Position numbers and translations under genes: made by a program. Shown here in pieces: positions 1 to 9,199 of a DNA stretch of 64,000 nucleotides. Within the stretch, counting starts at the first letter, position 1, and every line of letters begins with the position of its first letter. The notes beneath the pieces were generated by a model, which saw only the letters and a program-made list of their open reading frames with translations, did no database searches and was not told the origin of the DNA. Source of the stretch: Propionicimonas sp. (GTDB taxonomy: Bacteria > Actinomycetota > Actinomycetes > Propionibacteriales > Propionibacteriaceae); NCBI RefSeq assembly GCF_029975155.1, contig NZ_JARKPQ010000140.1, positions 1 to 64,000 of the forward strand. The letters run 5' to 3'.

Positions 1-26
1 GGGACCTGTCCCCGGGTTGCCGCCAC

Positions 27-206
27 GTCATCCCGGGCTCGACCCGGGACCCCCGCCAGCCAACTCACCAGGCCAGTACAGGGATCCCGGCATTCGCCGG
101 GATGACGGTTGACCGGCCCACACACCGTCATCCCGGGCTCGACCCGGGATCCCTGTCGGTCAACTCGCCAGGCCAATGCAGGGATCCCGGCGTTCGCCGG
201 GACGAC
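27..206. repeat. Cluster of four family-A REP-like palindromes
   Basis: The first 222 bases hold no gene. Four palindromic units lie at about 27-55, 81-106, 127-155 and 181-206. They alternate between a GTCATCCCGGGCTCGACCCG type and a GGGATCCCGGCATTCGCCGG type, each able to form a hairpin. The same units recur throughout the window between and inside genes. The very first bases (1-15) are a fragment of a different palindrome family whose core is GGGACCTGTCCC. Confidence 0.85.
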
Positions 207-222
207 GTAGCGTCCTCCTCGC

Positions 223-972
223 TCAGCCGGCGGCCAGCAGGGTGTCGTACTGGTCGGTCTCGCGGCGATAGCTGGTGGCGGTCCGCTCGATCGGGACACC
301 CGCGCTGTCGTAGGCGAGCCCGCTGACGGTGAAGACGTGGTCGCGGCGCCGCGCACCCAGCGCGTGCTGCTCGGCCGGATCCGCGGGCCGCACGCCGAAC
401 GTCCGGCGCTCGGACGCGACCGGGTGGCCGGCCTCCTTGAGCGCCCGGCGGGGCGAGGACGCCGTCAGGTCCTGGCGCAGGGGGTCGACGATCCCGGCCG
501 GCAGCCAGGTACGGCGCAGGCCGACCACCCGTCCCTCGACGATGACCAACTGCTCGAGGTAGATCGTGCGGCTGCCCGCGTCCAGCCCCAGGTCCTCCGC
601 CGCCCCAGGTTCGACGTGGTCGGGTTCGAGCCGGAGTACCTGGGTCCAGGCCTGACGAGGGGCGCCGCGCCGCCGGCCGTTTCCCGGGGCCCGCACCTCA
701 GCGGTCGCTGCCGCGTTGACGATCGTGCCCACGCCGCGGGTGCGCAGCAGGAGCCCCTGCTCGGCCAGCTCGCCGAGCGCCCGGCGCAGCGTCGGCCGGG
801 AGATGTCCAGCCGCTCGGCGAGGACGTCCTCACGCTCGATGCCGTCACCGGGCTTCAGCACGCCGTTGGCGATGGCGGCTCTGAACTGCTCCGCCAACTG
901 GTGGTACAGCGGCACCGGGTTGGTCCGGTCGAGGACGAGCTGCAGGCTCGCAGCACTCGCACGGGCGGTCAT
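223..972 (-). CDS. GntR family (HutC-type) transcriptional regulator
   Basis: A 249-residue regulator. Residues about 15-80 form a GntR winged helix (PLYHQLAEQFRAAI, then the DVLAERLDISRPTLRRALGE recognition helix). The rest resembles a UTRA ligand-binding domain (YLEQLVIVEGRVVGLRRTWL), the HutC arrangement. A good ribosome site (GGAGGAGA) precedes the ATG. It is the last gene of a same-strand series encoding a ribose-type ABC importer and two sugar/polyol enzymes, 72 bases after the binding-protein gene. It therefore probably senses the imported substrate or a product of it. The ligand cannot be read from sequence. Confidence 0.88.
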   Translation of the reverse strand: MTARASAASLQLVLDRTNPVPLYHQLAEQFRAAIANGVLKPGDGIEREDVLAERLDISRPTLRRALGELAEQGLLLRTRGVGTIVNAAATAEVRAPGNGRRRGAPRQAWTQVLRLEPDHVEPGAAEDLGLDAGSRTIYLEQLVIVEGRVVGLRRTWLPAGIVDPLRQDLTASSPRRALKEAGHPVASERRTFGVRPADPAEQHALGARRRDHVFTVSGLAYDSAGVPIERTATSYRRETDQYDTLLAAG

Positions 973-1044
973 CGCGGTCTCCTCCGTGGAATGGTGGTGG
1001 TGGCCTCCGCCAGGGCGCGGAGACCACCACCGGTGAGAGGGACG

Positions 1045-2040
1045 TCAGCTCGGGCGGGACGAGGCGAACGCCTCGACGTTGTCCTTCGTGATCAGCTCGG
1101 CCTTGGTCTGGGTGTGCGCCTCCAGCGTCTTCCCGGCCAGTGCGTCGAGGGCCGCCTTGATCGCGCCTTCCGCCTGCAGTTCGGGGAACTGCGCGACCGA
1201 ACCGGTCAGCGTGCCGGCCTTGATGGCCTCGATGTCGTCCTTGGAGGCGTCGAAGTCGAAGACCGCGACGGGACGGCCGTAGTTGGACTGCTGGATCGCC
1301 TGCACGGCGCCCTGGCCCATCTCGGCGTTGATCGCCCACACGACGTCCACCTCCTTGTTGGAGGTGAGGATGTTCTGCATCACGTTGAACGCCTGCGCGC
1401 GGTCGTTGTTGGCGGTCTGCGACGCCACGATCTTGAAGGTTCCTGCGGCCACGACCGGCTCCTTGAAGCCGTCGAGGCGGTCCTGCAGGGCCTTCACGCC
1501 CGAGATGCCCTCCAGGAGCACCACGTTGCCCTGCTTGATGGTCTTCACGGCGTAGTCACCGGCCAGCTGGGCGGACGCCTTCTGGTCGATGCCGACATAG
1601 GTGACCACCTTGCCGCCGGCGGCGCTGAGCGCGTCGTTGTCGATGGTGTCGTTGACCAGCACCACCGGGATGTTGGCCTGGTTGGCCTTCACGATGGACG
1701 GGATCAGCGCCTTGGAGTCGGCAGCCGACAGGATGATCGCGTTCACCTTCGACGCGATCGCGTTCTCCACCATCTGGATCTGCTGGTCGACGTCGGTCTC
1801 CTTCGCCGGCGCCTGGAAGCTCAGCTCGACGTTGCTGGCCGCCGCAGACTTCTCCGCGCCCGCCTTCATGTCGATCCAGAACTGGTCCGACATCGCCTTG
1901 ACGACATAGGCGATCTTCGTCTTGCCGCCGGCGGCCTCACTGCCGGAGGACGTGGCACCAGGTGTGGCCGGCGTGCCGCTGCAGGCCGCCGTGAAGAGCA
2001 TTCCAGCCGTGAGCAGCGCTGCCAACAGGGACTTCTTCAT
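1045..2040 (-). CDS. Ribose-type ABC transporter substrate-binding lipoprotein
   Basis: 331 residues. The N-terminus is a lipoprotein signal (MKKSLLAALLTAG, then a lipobox ending at the Cys of FTAACSG), so the mature protein should be anchored outside the membrane. The remainder has the type-I periplasmic-binding fold of RbsB-like proteins (IAYVVKAMSDQFWIDMKAG; YVGIDQKASAQLAGDYAV; VFDFDASKDDIEAIKAG). It works with the permease and two-domain ATPase encoded just upstream. Pairing with a Hyi-like isomerase and a Gfo/Idh dehydrogenase suggests a cyclitol, pentose or related polyol rather than ribose itself. That substrate guess is inference. Confidence 0.9.
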   Translation of the reverse strand: MKKSLLAALLTAGMLFTAACSGTPATPGATSSGSEAAGGKTKIAYVVKAMSDQFWIDMKAGAEKSAAASNVELSFQAPAKETDVDQQIQMVENAIASKVNAIILSAADSKALIPSIVKANQANIPVVLVNDTIDNDALSAAGGKVVTYVGIDQKASAQLAGDYAVKTIKQGNVVLLEGISGVKALQDRLDGFKEPVVAAGTFKIVASQTANNDRAQAFNVMQNILTSNKEVDVVWAINAEMGQGAVQAIQQSNYGRPVAVFDFDASKDDIEAIKAGTLTGSVAQFPELQAEGAIKAALDALAGKTLEAHTQTKAELITKDNVEAFASSRPS

Positions 2041-2148
2041 GTGAATCTCGGTCCTTTCTGGTTCGAGAGATTCCTTACTTGTCGGGCTCCCTCCGGACGG
2101 AGGGTGGCATTACAGGGACCGCTCGCTGTCACCGGCGGAACTCGTGGG

Positions 2149-2168
2149 GAGCGGGACGCGTCCCGCTC
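2149..2168 (-). promoter_or_regulatory. Perfect 20-bp palindrome between permease and binding-protein genes
   Basis: GAGCGGGACG is followed directly by its reverse complement, 15 bases after the permease stop. A second small hairpin (CCCTCC/GGAGGG) lies at about 2091-2106. There is no T-run on the transcribed strand. An mRNA processing or stabilising structure that raises binding-protein output is more likely than a simple terminator. Confidence 0.45.
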
Positions 2169-2182
2169 TTGTTCGGATGGCT

Positions 2183-3148
2183 TCAGGCGCGCTTGCGGTT
2201 GCGCAGCGCGTCGGTGAGGATGGCGATCAGGATGATGATTCCGAGAATCAGCTTCTGCAGGTTCGAGTCGACGTTGAGCAGGTTCAGGCCATTGCGGATG
2301 ACGCCGATGATGATCGCGCCCATCAGGGTTCCCCAGACGTTTCCGGAGCCGCCGAGCAGGCTCGCTCCGCCGATGACGGCGGACGCGATGGCGTCCAGTT
2401 CGTAGTCCTGGCCGGCGATCGACTGGGCGGAGTTCAGCTTGGCCACGAGGACGAAGCTGGCCAGCGCGGCGAGGGTGCCGGAGAGCACATAGGTCAGCGT
2501 CTTGAACTTGACGACGTTGATGCCCGACAGCCGGGTGGCTTCCTCATTGCCGCCGATCGCGTAGATGTAGCGGCCGGTCTTGCGGTACTTCATCAGGTAC
2601 CAGATGCCGACGTAGAGCGCGAGCATCAGCAGGATCTGCACGGGGATGTCCGTGCCGGGGATCGTGCCCTGGCCGATCCAGTTGAACTCCGGGCTGTAGC
2701 CGGTGATCGTCCGGCCCTGGGCGAGGGTCAACGCCGCGCCGCGGGCCATGCTCATCATCGCCAGGGTGGCGATCATCGGCTGCAGTTTCAGCCTGGAGAT
2801 CAGGATGCCGTTGACGAACCCGCAGGCCGCTCCGATCAGGATCCCGACCGGTACCGCGATCAGCGGCGAGATGCCGTTGTTCACGATCATCATGCCCATC
2901 ACGATTCCGGTGAAGCCGACGACCGAGCCGACCGAAAGATCGACGCCGCCGGTGAAGATCACCAGCGTCATCCCGACCGCGACGATGGCGTTGATCGTCA
3001 CCTGCTGCAGGATGTTGATCAGGTTCTGTTCCGTGCGGAAGGTCGGCGAGACGATCGCCAGCACGATGCACAGCGCGGCGAGGACGATGGCCGGCGTGAT
3101 GTTCGACTTGTCGATCCGGGCGAACCGGCGCAGCACGCTTTCTTTCAT
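2183..3148 (-). CDS. Ribose-type ABC transporter permease
   Basis: 321 residues, almost entirely hydrophobic helices, matching RbsC/BPD_transp_2 permeases. Family landmarks are visible: TGGVDLSVGSVVGFTG in the first third and SAVIGGASLLGGSGNVWGTL in the last third, with a short basic cytoplasmic tail (LRNRKRA). It forms the membrane pore for the binding protein downstream. Its ATG overlaps the stop of the ATPase gene (ATGA), indicating translational coupling. Confidence 0.93.
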   Translation of the reverse strand: MKESVLRRFARIDKSNITPAIVLAALCIVLAIVSPTFRTEQNLINILQQVTINAIVAVGMTLVIFTGGVDLSVGSVVGFTGIVMGMMIVNNGISPLIAVPVGILIGAACGFVNGILISRLKLQPMIATLAMMSMARGAALTLAQGRTITGYSPEFNWIGQGTIPGTDIPVQILLMLALYVGIWYLMKYRKTGRYIYAIGGNEEATRLSGINVVKFKTLTYVLSGTLAALASFVLVAKLNSAQSIAGQDYELDAIASAVIGGASLLGGSGNVWGTLMGAIIIGVIRNGLNLLNVDSNLQKLILGIIILIAILTDALRNRKRA

Positions 3149-4677
3149 TTCTGGTCATTGCCTTTCGTAACGTTGCGGAGCGCACCGGTCGCGTACGAGA
3201 CGACGGTCTCCTCGGTGAGACCGGCCATGTCTGGGCCCTCGATGAGGCCGGTGACCTCGCCCTCGTGCATCACGTAGATGCGGTCACTGATGCCCATGCA
3301 CTCGGTCAGTTCCGACGAGACGACGACGATCGCCTTGCCCGCCTCCTTGAGCGAGTTCATGATTCGGTAGATCTCGACCTTCGCCCCCACGTCGATGCCG
3401 CGCGTGGGCTCGTCGAAGATCACGACGTCGCTGTTGGTGTTCAGCCATTTGCAGATGACGACCTTCTGCTGGTTGCCGCCGGACAGGTTCCGGACGAGCT
3501 GCCGCAGCGACGGCGTCTTCACCCGCACCGCCTCCACGAGGGCCTGACTGTTGCGGTCCTCCCTGGTGTGGCTGATCCCCGTCCGGCCCATCACCGGGTC
3601 GAGATTGGCCAGCGAGATGTTGGTGTTGACGTCGAAGTTGAGGATCAGCCCCTGGTTCTTGCGGTCCTCGGTGAGCAGCGCGATCCCGAGCCGCTTGGCC
3701 TGCTCGCAGCTGGCGATCCGCTGCTTGGTGCCCTTCACCAGGATCTGGCCGGACGTGAACGTGTCCGCCCCGAAGACGCAGCGCATCAACTCGGTGCGGC
3801 CCGCCCCCATCAGTCCGTAGAAGCCGGTGATCTCGCCCGCCCGGGCGGAGAAGGAGACGCCCTTCAGTCGCTGGCCCTGGACGATGTCGCGTGCCTCCAG
3901 CAGCACCGCGCCCGGCTCGACGTCCACCTTCGGGTAGTACTCGGTCATCTCCCGGCCGACCATCATCGCGACCATCCGGTCCGTGGTGAGCCCGGCGGTG
4001 GAGACGGTGTCGATGTACCGCCCGTCCCGGAACACGGTCACCTCGTCGCCGATCCGGAGGATCTCCTCCAGCCGGTGCGAGATGTAGACAATCGCCACGC
4101 CCTGGCTCTTCAGCTTCGCCACGATCGCGAAGAGGGCGTCGACCTCCTTCTCGGTGAGCGCGGAGGTGGGCTCGTCCATGATGATGATGTCGGAGTGGAA
4201 GGACAGCGCCTTCGCGATCTCCACCATCTGCATCTGGCCCACGCTCAGCGCGCTCACCAGCGCGTGCTCGGAGATGTCGGAATGGATCGAGTCGAGCAGG
4301 TCCCTCGCCGCCGCGTACATCGCGTTCCAGTCGATGCCGCCGATCGCGGTGGTCGGCTGCCGGCCGAGGAAGATGTTCTCCGCCACCGAGAGGTTCTTCA
4401 GCAGGTTCATCTCCTGGAAGATGATGCTGACGCCGCGCTGGCGCTGCTCGTCGATGCTGCGGGAGACGATCTCCTCCCCCTTGAACACGATCCGGCCCTC
4501 GTAGTCGGTGTAGACCCCGGCAAGGACCTTCATGATCGTGCTCTTGCCCGCGCCGTTCTCACCGAGCAAGACGTGCACCTTGCCCCGCTCCGCCCGGAAG
4601 CGGACCCTGTCCAGGGCGAGGACGCCGGGGAAGCGGACGGTGATGTCCTCCATCTCCACCAGGTACTGCTCGCTCAT
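3145..4677 (-). CDS. Ribose-type ABC transporter two-domain ATPase
   Basis: 510 residues with two ABC cassettes, as in RbsA/MglA/XylG. The first has Walker A GENGAGKST, a signature LSVGQMQMVEIAKAL and Walker B IIIMDEPTSAL. The second has the degenerate P-loop usual for this family (GLMGAGRTEL), the signature NLSGGNQQKV and VVIFDEPTRGIDVG. The frame stays open further upstream. The start at 4677 (MSEQYLVEMEDITV) is chosen because it aligns with the family N-terminus and is preceded by GGAGTGA. It follows the isomerase gene after 26 bases. Confidence 0.94.
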   Translation of the reverse strand: MSEQYLVEMEDITVRFPGVLALDRVRFRAERGKVHVLLGENGAGKSTIMKVLAGVYTDYEGRIVFKGEEIVSRSIDEQRQRGVSIIFQEMNLLKNLSVAENIFLGRQPTTAIGGIDWNAMYAAARDLLDSIHSDISEHALVSALSVGQMQMVEIAKALSFHSDIIIMDEPTSALTEKEVDALFAIVAKLKSQGVAIVYISHRLEEILRIGDEVTVFRDGRYIDTVSTAGLTTDRMVAMMVGREMTEYYPKVDVEPGAVLLEARDIVQGQRLKGVSFSARAGEITGFYGLMGAGRTELMRCVFGADTFTSGQILVKGTKQRIASCEQAKRLGIALLTEDRKNQGLILNFDVNTNISLANLDPVMGRTGISHTREDRNSQALVEAVRVKTPSLRQLVRNLSGGNQQKVVICKWLNTNSDVVIFDEPTRGIDVGAKVEIYRIMNSLKEAGKAIVVVSSELTECMGISDRIYVMHEGEVTGLIEGPDMAGLTEETVVSYATGALRNVTKGNDQK

Positions 4678-4703
4678 CAGCTCACTCCTGTCGTTCGGGT
4701 CGC

Positions 4704-5477
4704 TCAGGCGAAGGCTGCGCAGAAGGCGTCCAGGGCGGCGTCCGGGTCGGACTTCGCCCAGGCCTCCATGGCCACGACGCCGCCGTAGCCGATTTCCTTC
4801 AGGGCCGTGGCGATGGCCGGGTAGGAGACCTCGCCGGTGCCCGGCTCGCAGCGACCGGGGACGTCGGCCACCTGGATCTCGCCGATCCAGGGCTGGCACT
4901 CGCGCACCAGCTCGATGAGGTTCCCCTCGCCGATCTGCGCGTGGTAGAGGTCGAGGTTCATCCGCAGGTGCGGCGAGTCGACGGCCGCGACCAGCGTCCG
5001 GGTGTCCGCGGCGAGCGCGAACGGCGTCCCGGGGTGATCGACGGGCAGGTTCAGGTTCTCCAGCGTGAACACGCGGCCGTACTTCTCGCCGAGGTCGGCG
5101 AGCCTGCGCAGGGTGTCGGCCGCGCGCAGCCACATCGCCGGGGTGACCACCTCGACCGGCCTGACCGGCAGACCACGGTCGCCGAGACCGGTGCCGTGCA
5201 CGTTCAGGCTCGGGCAGTCGAGCCGTTCCGCGACGGCCAACGACTCCTCGGCCGTGGCCAGGAACTCGGCGATCCCGTCGTCGTCGGTGAGGGTGCCGCG
5301 CAGGTAGCCGGTCATCGACACGATCGGGGCGCCGGTGGCGACCAGCGCGTCGATGTCCTTGGTCGACCAGTCCCAGATCTCGACCAGCAGGCCGCGGTCG
5401 TGGATCCGGGCGACCCGCTCGGTGAACGGCAGGTCGAGGTACAGCATCTCCGCGCTGGCGGCCAGCGAGTAGCTCAT
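4704..5477 (-). CDS. Hydroxypyruvate isomerase-like TIM-barrel protein
   Basis: 257 residues of the xylose isomerase-like/AP endonuclease 2 fold. Characteristic strands are VFTLENLNLPVDHPG, MNLDLYHAQIGEGNLIE, GEIQVADVPGRCEPGTGEV and the late VVAMEAWAK. They carry the Glu, Asp, His and Glu residues that bind the metal in Hyi-type isomerases. Members interconvert keto- and aldo-forms of small sugars, hydroxypyruvate or inosose derivatives. It is fused by ATGA overlap to the dehydrogenase gene upstream, so the two probably act in sequence on one substrate. Confidence 0.82.
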   Translation of the reverse strand: MSYSLAASAEMLYLDLPFTERVARIHDRGLLVEIWDWSTKDIDALVATGAPIVSMTGYLRGTLTDDDGIAEFLATAEESLAVAERLDCPSLNVHGTGLGDRGLPVRPVEVVTPAMWLRAADTLRRLADLGEKYGRVFTLENLNLPVDHPGTPFALAADTRTLVAAVDSPHLRMNLDLYHAQIGEGNLIELVRECQPWIGEIQVADVPGRCEPGTGEVSYPAIATALKEIGYGGVVAMEAWAKSDPDAALDAFCAAFA

Positions 5478-6529
5478 CGGGCCACTTCCTCGACGCTCAC
5501 GCCACGGCCCTGTTCGACGCTGGCGATCGCCGCGAGGGCGATGGCCAGGGCGGTGCGGGCCGCCGTGCCGGGCACCGGGGACGGGCCGCCGGTGCGGGCC
5601 GCGTCCGCGAACGCCTCGAACTCGCCGAGGTAGGCGCTGCGCAGCAGGTCGGAGTCGAGGCGGGACGTCTCGATACTGATCCCGGCCGCGGTGTAGGCGG
5701 TCATGTCGGTGACGCGCACGTCGCCGGCAGTGACCATGCCCGCCGAGCCGAACACCTCGCCGCGGACGTCATAGCCGTACATCGCGCAGAAGCTCGCCTC
5801 CGCGACCGCGATCGCGCCGTTGTCGAACTCGATCGTGACCACGGCGGTGTCCAGGTGACCGGACGCCTTCGCGTCGGGCCGGACCAGCGCGTCGGCGAGG
5901 GCGGTGACCCGCACGGGAATGGCCTGCGGGTTCAGCCAGCACAGGGTGTCGAAGTCGTGGATCAGGGTCTCGAAGAAGATCGTCCACTGCGGGATCCGCG
6001 CGGGATCGGCCCCGAACGGCCCGGGGTCGCGGGTGAGCGAACGGAGCAGTTGCGGAGTGCCGACCGTACCGGCGTCCACCGCTGCCCGGGCGGCGGCGAA
6101 GCCGGGGGCGAAGCGGCGGTTGAAGCCGACCTGCAGCACCACGCCGGCGACCTCGGCGGCCGCGATCGCGCGGTCGGCGTCGGCGATGGTGACCGCCATC
6201 GGCTTCTCGACGAACACGTGCTTGCCCGCGTTCGCCGCGGCGACCACGAGGTCGGTGTGCGAGCGGGCGGGGGCTGCGATCACGACGGCGTGAATGGACG
6301 GGTCGTTCCACACGTCCTCGATGGACTGCGTCGCGACCGGCACCCGCAGCGCCTCGGCCAGCCGGGCGGCAGCGCCGTCGACCGGGTCGTAGACCATCGC
6401 GAGCTCGACGCCCGGTACCCGGTTGGCGATGAGTTCGGCGTGGCTCGTGCCGATCCGGCCCGCTCCGATCAGAGCGATCCGCAACGGCCAGGCGCCCGGG
6501 GCTGCGACGACTTCTGGGTCCGTCGACAT
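5474..6529 (-). CDS. Gfo/Idh/MocA family oxidoreductase (inositol 2-dehydrogenase-like)
   Basis: 351 residues. An N-terminal Rossmann domain begins RIALIGAGRIGTSHAELIA and continues to the family motif KHVFVEKPMAVT, whose Lys is catalytic. The C-terminal alpha/beta domain includes ETLIHDFDTLCWLNP. Members oxidise a sugar or cyclitol hydroxyl using NAD(P). It is the first gene of the operon, and its promoter region contains two LacI-type palindromes. The LacI regulator transcribed the other way is the obvious candidate repressor. Substrate unknown; inositol or a related polyol is plausible. Confidence 0.88.
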   Translation of the reverse strand: MSTDPEVVAAPGAWPLRIALIGAGRIGTSHAELIANRVPGVELAMVYDPVDGAAARLAEALRVPVATQSIEDVWNDPSIHAVVIAAPARSHTDLVVAAANAGKHVFVEKPMAVTIADADRAIAAAEVAGVVLQVGFNRRFAPGFAAARAAVDAGTVGTPQLLRSLTRDPGPFGADPARIPQWTIFFETLIHDFDTLCWLNPQAIPVRVTALADALVRPDAKASGHLDTAVVTIEFDNGAIAVAEASFCAMYGYDVRGEVFGSAGMVTAGDVRVTDMTAYTAAGISIETSRLDSDLLRSAYLGEFEAFADAARTGGPSPVPGTAARTALAIALAAIASVEQGRGVSVEEVAR

Positions 6530-6544
6530 GTGCTGTCTCCTTTG

Positions 6545-6571
6545 CTAGCACGTGCTAATAACACGTGCTAG
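6545..6571. promoter_or_regulatory. Two tandem LacI-type operator palindromes
   Basis: A perfect palindrome TAGCACGTGCTA (6546-6557) is followed by a near copy TAACACGTGCTA (6559-6570), with centres 13 bases apart. They lie 16 bases upstream of the dehydrogenase start and about 125 upstream of the divergent lacI-type gene. A CG-centred palindrome of this kind is typical of LacI/PurR operators, so both operon control and autoregulation are likely. Confidence 0.72.
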
Positions 6572-6696
6572 GTTAGGAACATCCCGACAGGGACGTCAAG
6601 TCGTTTGTCAGTACATCTTTCATAACGGTTTGGACACGGGCGTTGGCCGTAGGCTGCGGGCACAGCTGCAGCGGGCGGCCGGGAGAGCGAGAGGAG

Positions 6697-7734
6697 ATGA
6701 GTCGGTTGGGCGCCGGGAACGGGCACTCTCCCAGCCGGCCTCCCCGTGGCCGCGGACCGACGATGGGCGATGTGGCCAAGGCCGCCGGCGTCTCCCGTCC
6801 GCTGGTCTCGATCGTGATGCGAGACGCGCCCGGCGCCAGCGACGCCACTCGTGAACGGATCCTGCGGATCGCTGCCGAGATGGGCTACGTTCCGGACGCC
6901 CGTGCGCGCAAGCTGCGACAGAACTCCTCGCGGCTGATCGGGATCTCGTTCGAACTGCAGCAGCCGTTCCACGGCGATGTGGTCGAACAGGTCTACCTCG
7001 CGGCGGCGGAGAGCGGGTACGACGTCGCCCTGAGCGCCGTCTCGCCCAGCCGCGACGAGCCGACGGCCGTCGAGTCGCTGATCAGGGAGCGTTGCGACGC
7101 CCTGATCGTGTTGGGCATGAAGGCGCACGCCGACGACCTGCGGCGGTTCACGAACCGCGTCCCGATGGTCTCGGTGGCGCGGCGGCTGAAGGCGCCGTTC
7201 CTCGGCATCGTCCGTGGCGATGACAAGGCCGGCCTGCGGATGGCCGTGGAGTACCTCGCCGACCTGGGCCATGCACGCATTGCGCACATCGACGGCGCCG
7301 ACGCCCCCGGCAGCGCCGACCGGCGCGCGAGCTACCGCCGGACCATGCAGCGGCTGGGCCTGGGCGAGTACGTCGACGTCATCGCCGGTGGTCTCACCGA
7401 GGCGGACGGGGCCCGCGGCACCCGCGAACTGCTCACCCGGCCCACCCCTCCGACGGCGGTGATCGCGTTCAACGACCGCTGCGCGACCGGCGCCCTCGAC
7501 TACGCGGCCAGGACCGGCCTGCGGATCCCCGACGACCTCTCGATCATGGGCTACGACGACTCCCGCCTCGCCCGGATCCCGCACGTCCAGATGACCACGG
7601 TCTCCCAGGACGCGCGCGAACTGGCCCGGGCGGCGGTCGATCTCGCCCTGGAGCAGCTGCAGGGCGAGGCCCCCCGGGAGATCGTGGTCCAGCCCCGGCT
7701 GGTCGTCCGGGAGACCACCCAGCCGCTCGGCTGA
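6697..7734 (+). CDS. LacI family transcriptional regulator
   Basis: 345 residues. The N-terminal helix-turn-helix is TMGDVAKAAGVSRPLVSIVM with the hinge helix DARARKLRQNSSRLIG. A sugar-binding core follows (IGISFELQQPFHGDVVEQVY; FNDRCATGALDYAARTGLRIPDDLSIMGYDD). The start at 6697 is preferred over an ATG 54 bases upstream because GAGAGGAG precedes it. It diverges from the polyol operon and probably binds the palindromes at 6546-6570. It converges on the MFS gene with only 12 bases between stops. Confidence 0.9.
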   Translation: MSRLGAGNGHSPSRPPRGRGPTMGDVAKAAGVSRPLVSIVMRDAPGASDATRERILRIAAEMGYVPDARARKLRQNSSRLIGISFELQQPFHGDVVEQVYLAAAESGYDVALSAVSPSRDEPTAVESLIRERCDALIVLGMKAHADDLRRFTNRVPMVSVARRLKAPFLGIVRGDDKAGLRMAVEYLADLGHARIAHIDGADAPGSADRRASYRRTMQRLGLGEYVDVIAGGLTEADGARGTRELLTRPTPPTAVIAFNDRCATGALDYAARTGLRIPDDLSIMGYDDSRLARIPHVQMTTVSQDARELARAAVDLALEQLQGEAPREIVVQPRLVVRETTQPLG

Positions 7735-7746
7735 CGGGTCGGCGGC

Positions 7747-8985
7747 TCACTCCTGAGCGCCCGACGCGGCCGGAACGAGCCGGATCGCGAGAAGGCTGGC
7801 GAGCATCCACGCCGTCGCGTAGCCGAACGCGACCTGCGGGGAGAACGCCCACCACAGGACGCCTGCCACGACGGTCGCACCGATGTCGCCCGCCGACTGG
7901 GTGAGGCCGAGCACACCGAACGCGTTTCCGCGCAGGCTCGCCGGCATCCGCAGCGCGACCAGGGCCGACTCGGCGGTCTCGGCCATCCCGATTCCGAGGC
8001 CCGCCAACACGAAACCGCCGGCGGCCGCGACCGTGCCGCCGCCCAGCCCGAAGAGTCCGTAGGCCGCGACGTATGCCGCGGCTCCCAGGCCGAAGGTCAG
8101 CGTGGGATCGTCCCTGCGGTCGGTCAGCGCACCCGCGAGAAACGCCGCGACGGCGGCGCTGGCGTTGTGGCCGGCGTACAGCAGGATCGCCATGCTCGCG
8201 GCGTCCGCCGGCGCCCTGCCGTCGGCGATCAGCATGTCGGTCGCTCGCAGGATGAGCAGCGTCGCGGCGAGGTTGCCCAGCTCGAAGCACCCGACCGGTG
8301 CGAGCAGCCGGGCCAGCCCCGCGCGGCGCAGCGCACGGAGGTGCAGTCGCAACGCGGGACGTCCGGTGGTGCTGGCGACGAAGCCCCGCGCCTCCCGGAC
8401 GGCGATCGTGATCGCGGCGGCAGCCAGAACCCCCGGCACGAGGGACAGCAGGATCGTCTGGCGGACGCCGAGAGCGCCCACCAGCGCGGAGGCGAGCAGC
8501 GGACCGAGGATCGCACCGAGGTTGTCGCCCGCCCGCTCGAGCCCGATCGCGTGGCCGAGGCGCTCGCGCCGGGTCAGGTCGACGAGCACCAGGTCCCGTG
8601 CCGGCGAGCGCAGGCCGCGGGAGACCCAGGCCAGCGCCCGCAGGACGGCAACCTGCCAGATGGCTCCGGTGAGCCCGATCGCCGCCGTCGCGAACGCCGT
8701 CCCGAGGTAGCCGCCGCCGGCGAGGCGTCCCCGCCGACGCGGATCGGATGCCAGCGGGCCGCCCGCCAGCTTGCTCAGGCCGGTGAGGGCATCGGCCACG
8801 CCGTCGATCGCCGCGAGCGCGGCCGGGCCGCCGCCGAGGATCGCCGTGACGAAGCCCGGCAGCAGCGACGTCACCATCTCGTGGCCCGCATCGGAGAAGA
8901 ACGACGCCGCCCCGATCCCGGCCACGCCCGGGGTCAGCCAGCGCGGGCGCTCGCGCGCAGCGGGGACAGTCGGGTCACCGTCCAT
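7747..8985 (-). CDS. MFS transporter
   Basis: 412 residues with about 12 hydrophobic helices and MFS loops (SDPRRRGRLAGG after helix 2, ALTDRRDDPTL at mid-protein). The N-terminal part carries the notable string SFFSDAGHEMVTSLLPGF. The frame is open a further 35 codons upstream, but MDGDPTVPAARERP at 8985 gives a normal MFS N-terminus. It lies 214 bases downstream of the zinc-binding protein gene on the same strand, so it may be read from the same fluoride-responsive leader. That link is inference. Substrate unknown. Confidence 0.75.
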   Translation of the reverse strand: MDGDPTVPAARERPRWLTPGVAGIGAASFFSDAGHEMVTSLLPGFVTAILGGGPAALAAIDGVADALTGLSKLAGGPLASDPRRRGRLAGGGYLGTAFATAAIGLTGAIWQVAVLRALAWVSRGLRSPARDLVLVDLTRRERLGHAIGLERAGDNLGAILGPLLASALVGALGVRQTILLSLVPGVLAAAAITIAVREARGFVASTTGRPALRLHLRALRRAGLARLLAPVGCFELGNLAATLLILRATDMLIADGRAPADAASMAILLYAGHNASAAVAAFLAGALTDRRDDPTLTFGLGAAAYVAAYGLFGLGGGTVAAAGGFVLAGLGIGMAETAESALVALRMPASLRGNAFGVLGLTQSAGDIGATVVAGVLWWAFSPQVAFGYATAWMLASLLAIRLVPAASGAQE

Positions 8986-9199
8986 CGCGGGCCTCCCGGG
9001 CCGGGCCGTCCCGGAGAATCCGGAATGGCCCGGGCACACCAAATAGGGAAAATGACGGTCACAAACAGCTCGGCATCCGCACCGTCGCAACGCGGTGAGA
9101 GCTTGCGCCTTTCACCCGCCTCGCCACAAGGCGGCAATTCTTCCGACCCGGCAAAGACCTTTTCGCATTCGCAGGGTCGGATCGAAGACGCCGGCCGGC

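Noticed and set aside
2112..2160. Possible further fluoride riboswitch (AGGGACCGCTCGCTGTC...GTGGGGAGCGGG)
   Set aside because: It contains an AGGGACCG string like the real copies, but the GGCGAGCCCC counterpart stem and AA.CGC segment are missing and spacing does not fit.
337..2217. A 626-codon open frame opposite the GntR and binding-protein genes
   Set aside because: Antisense shadow of two clear genes with no motif of its own.
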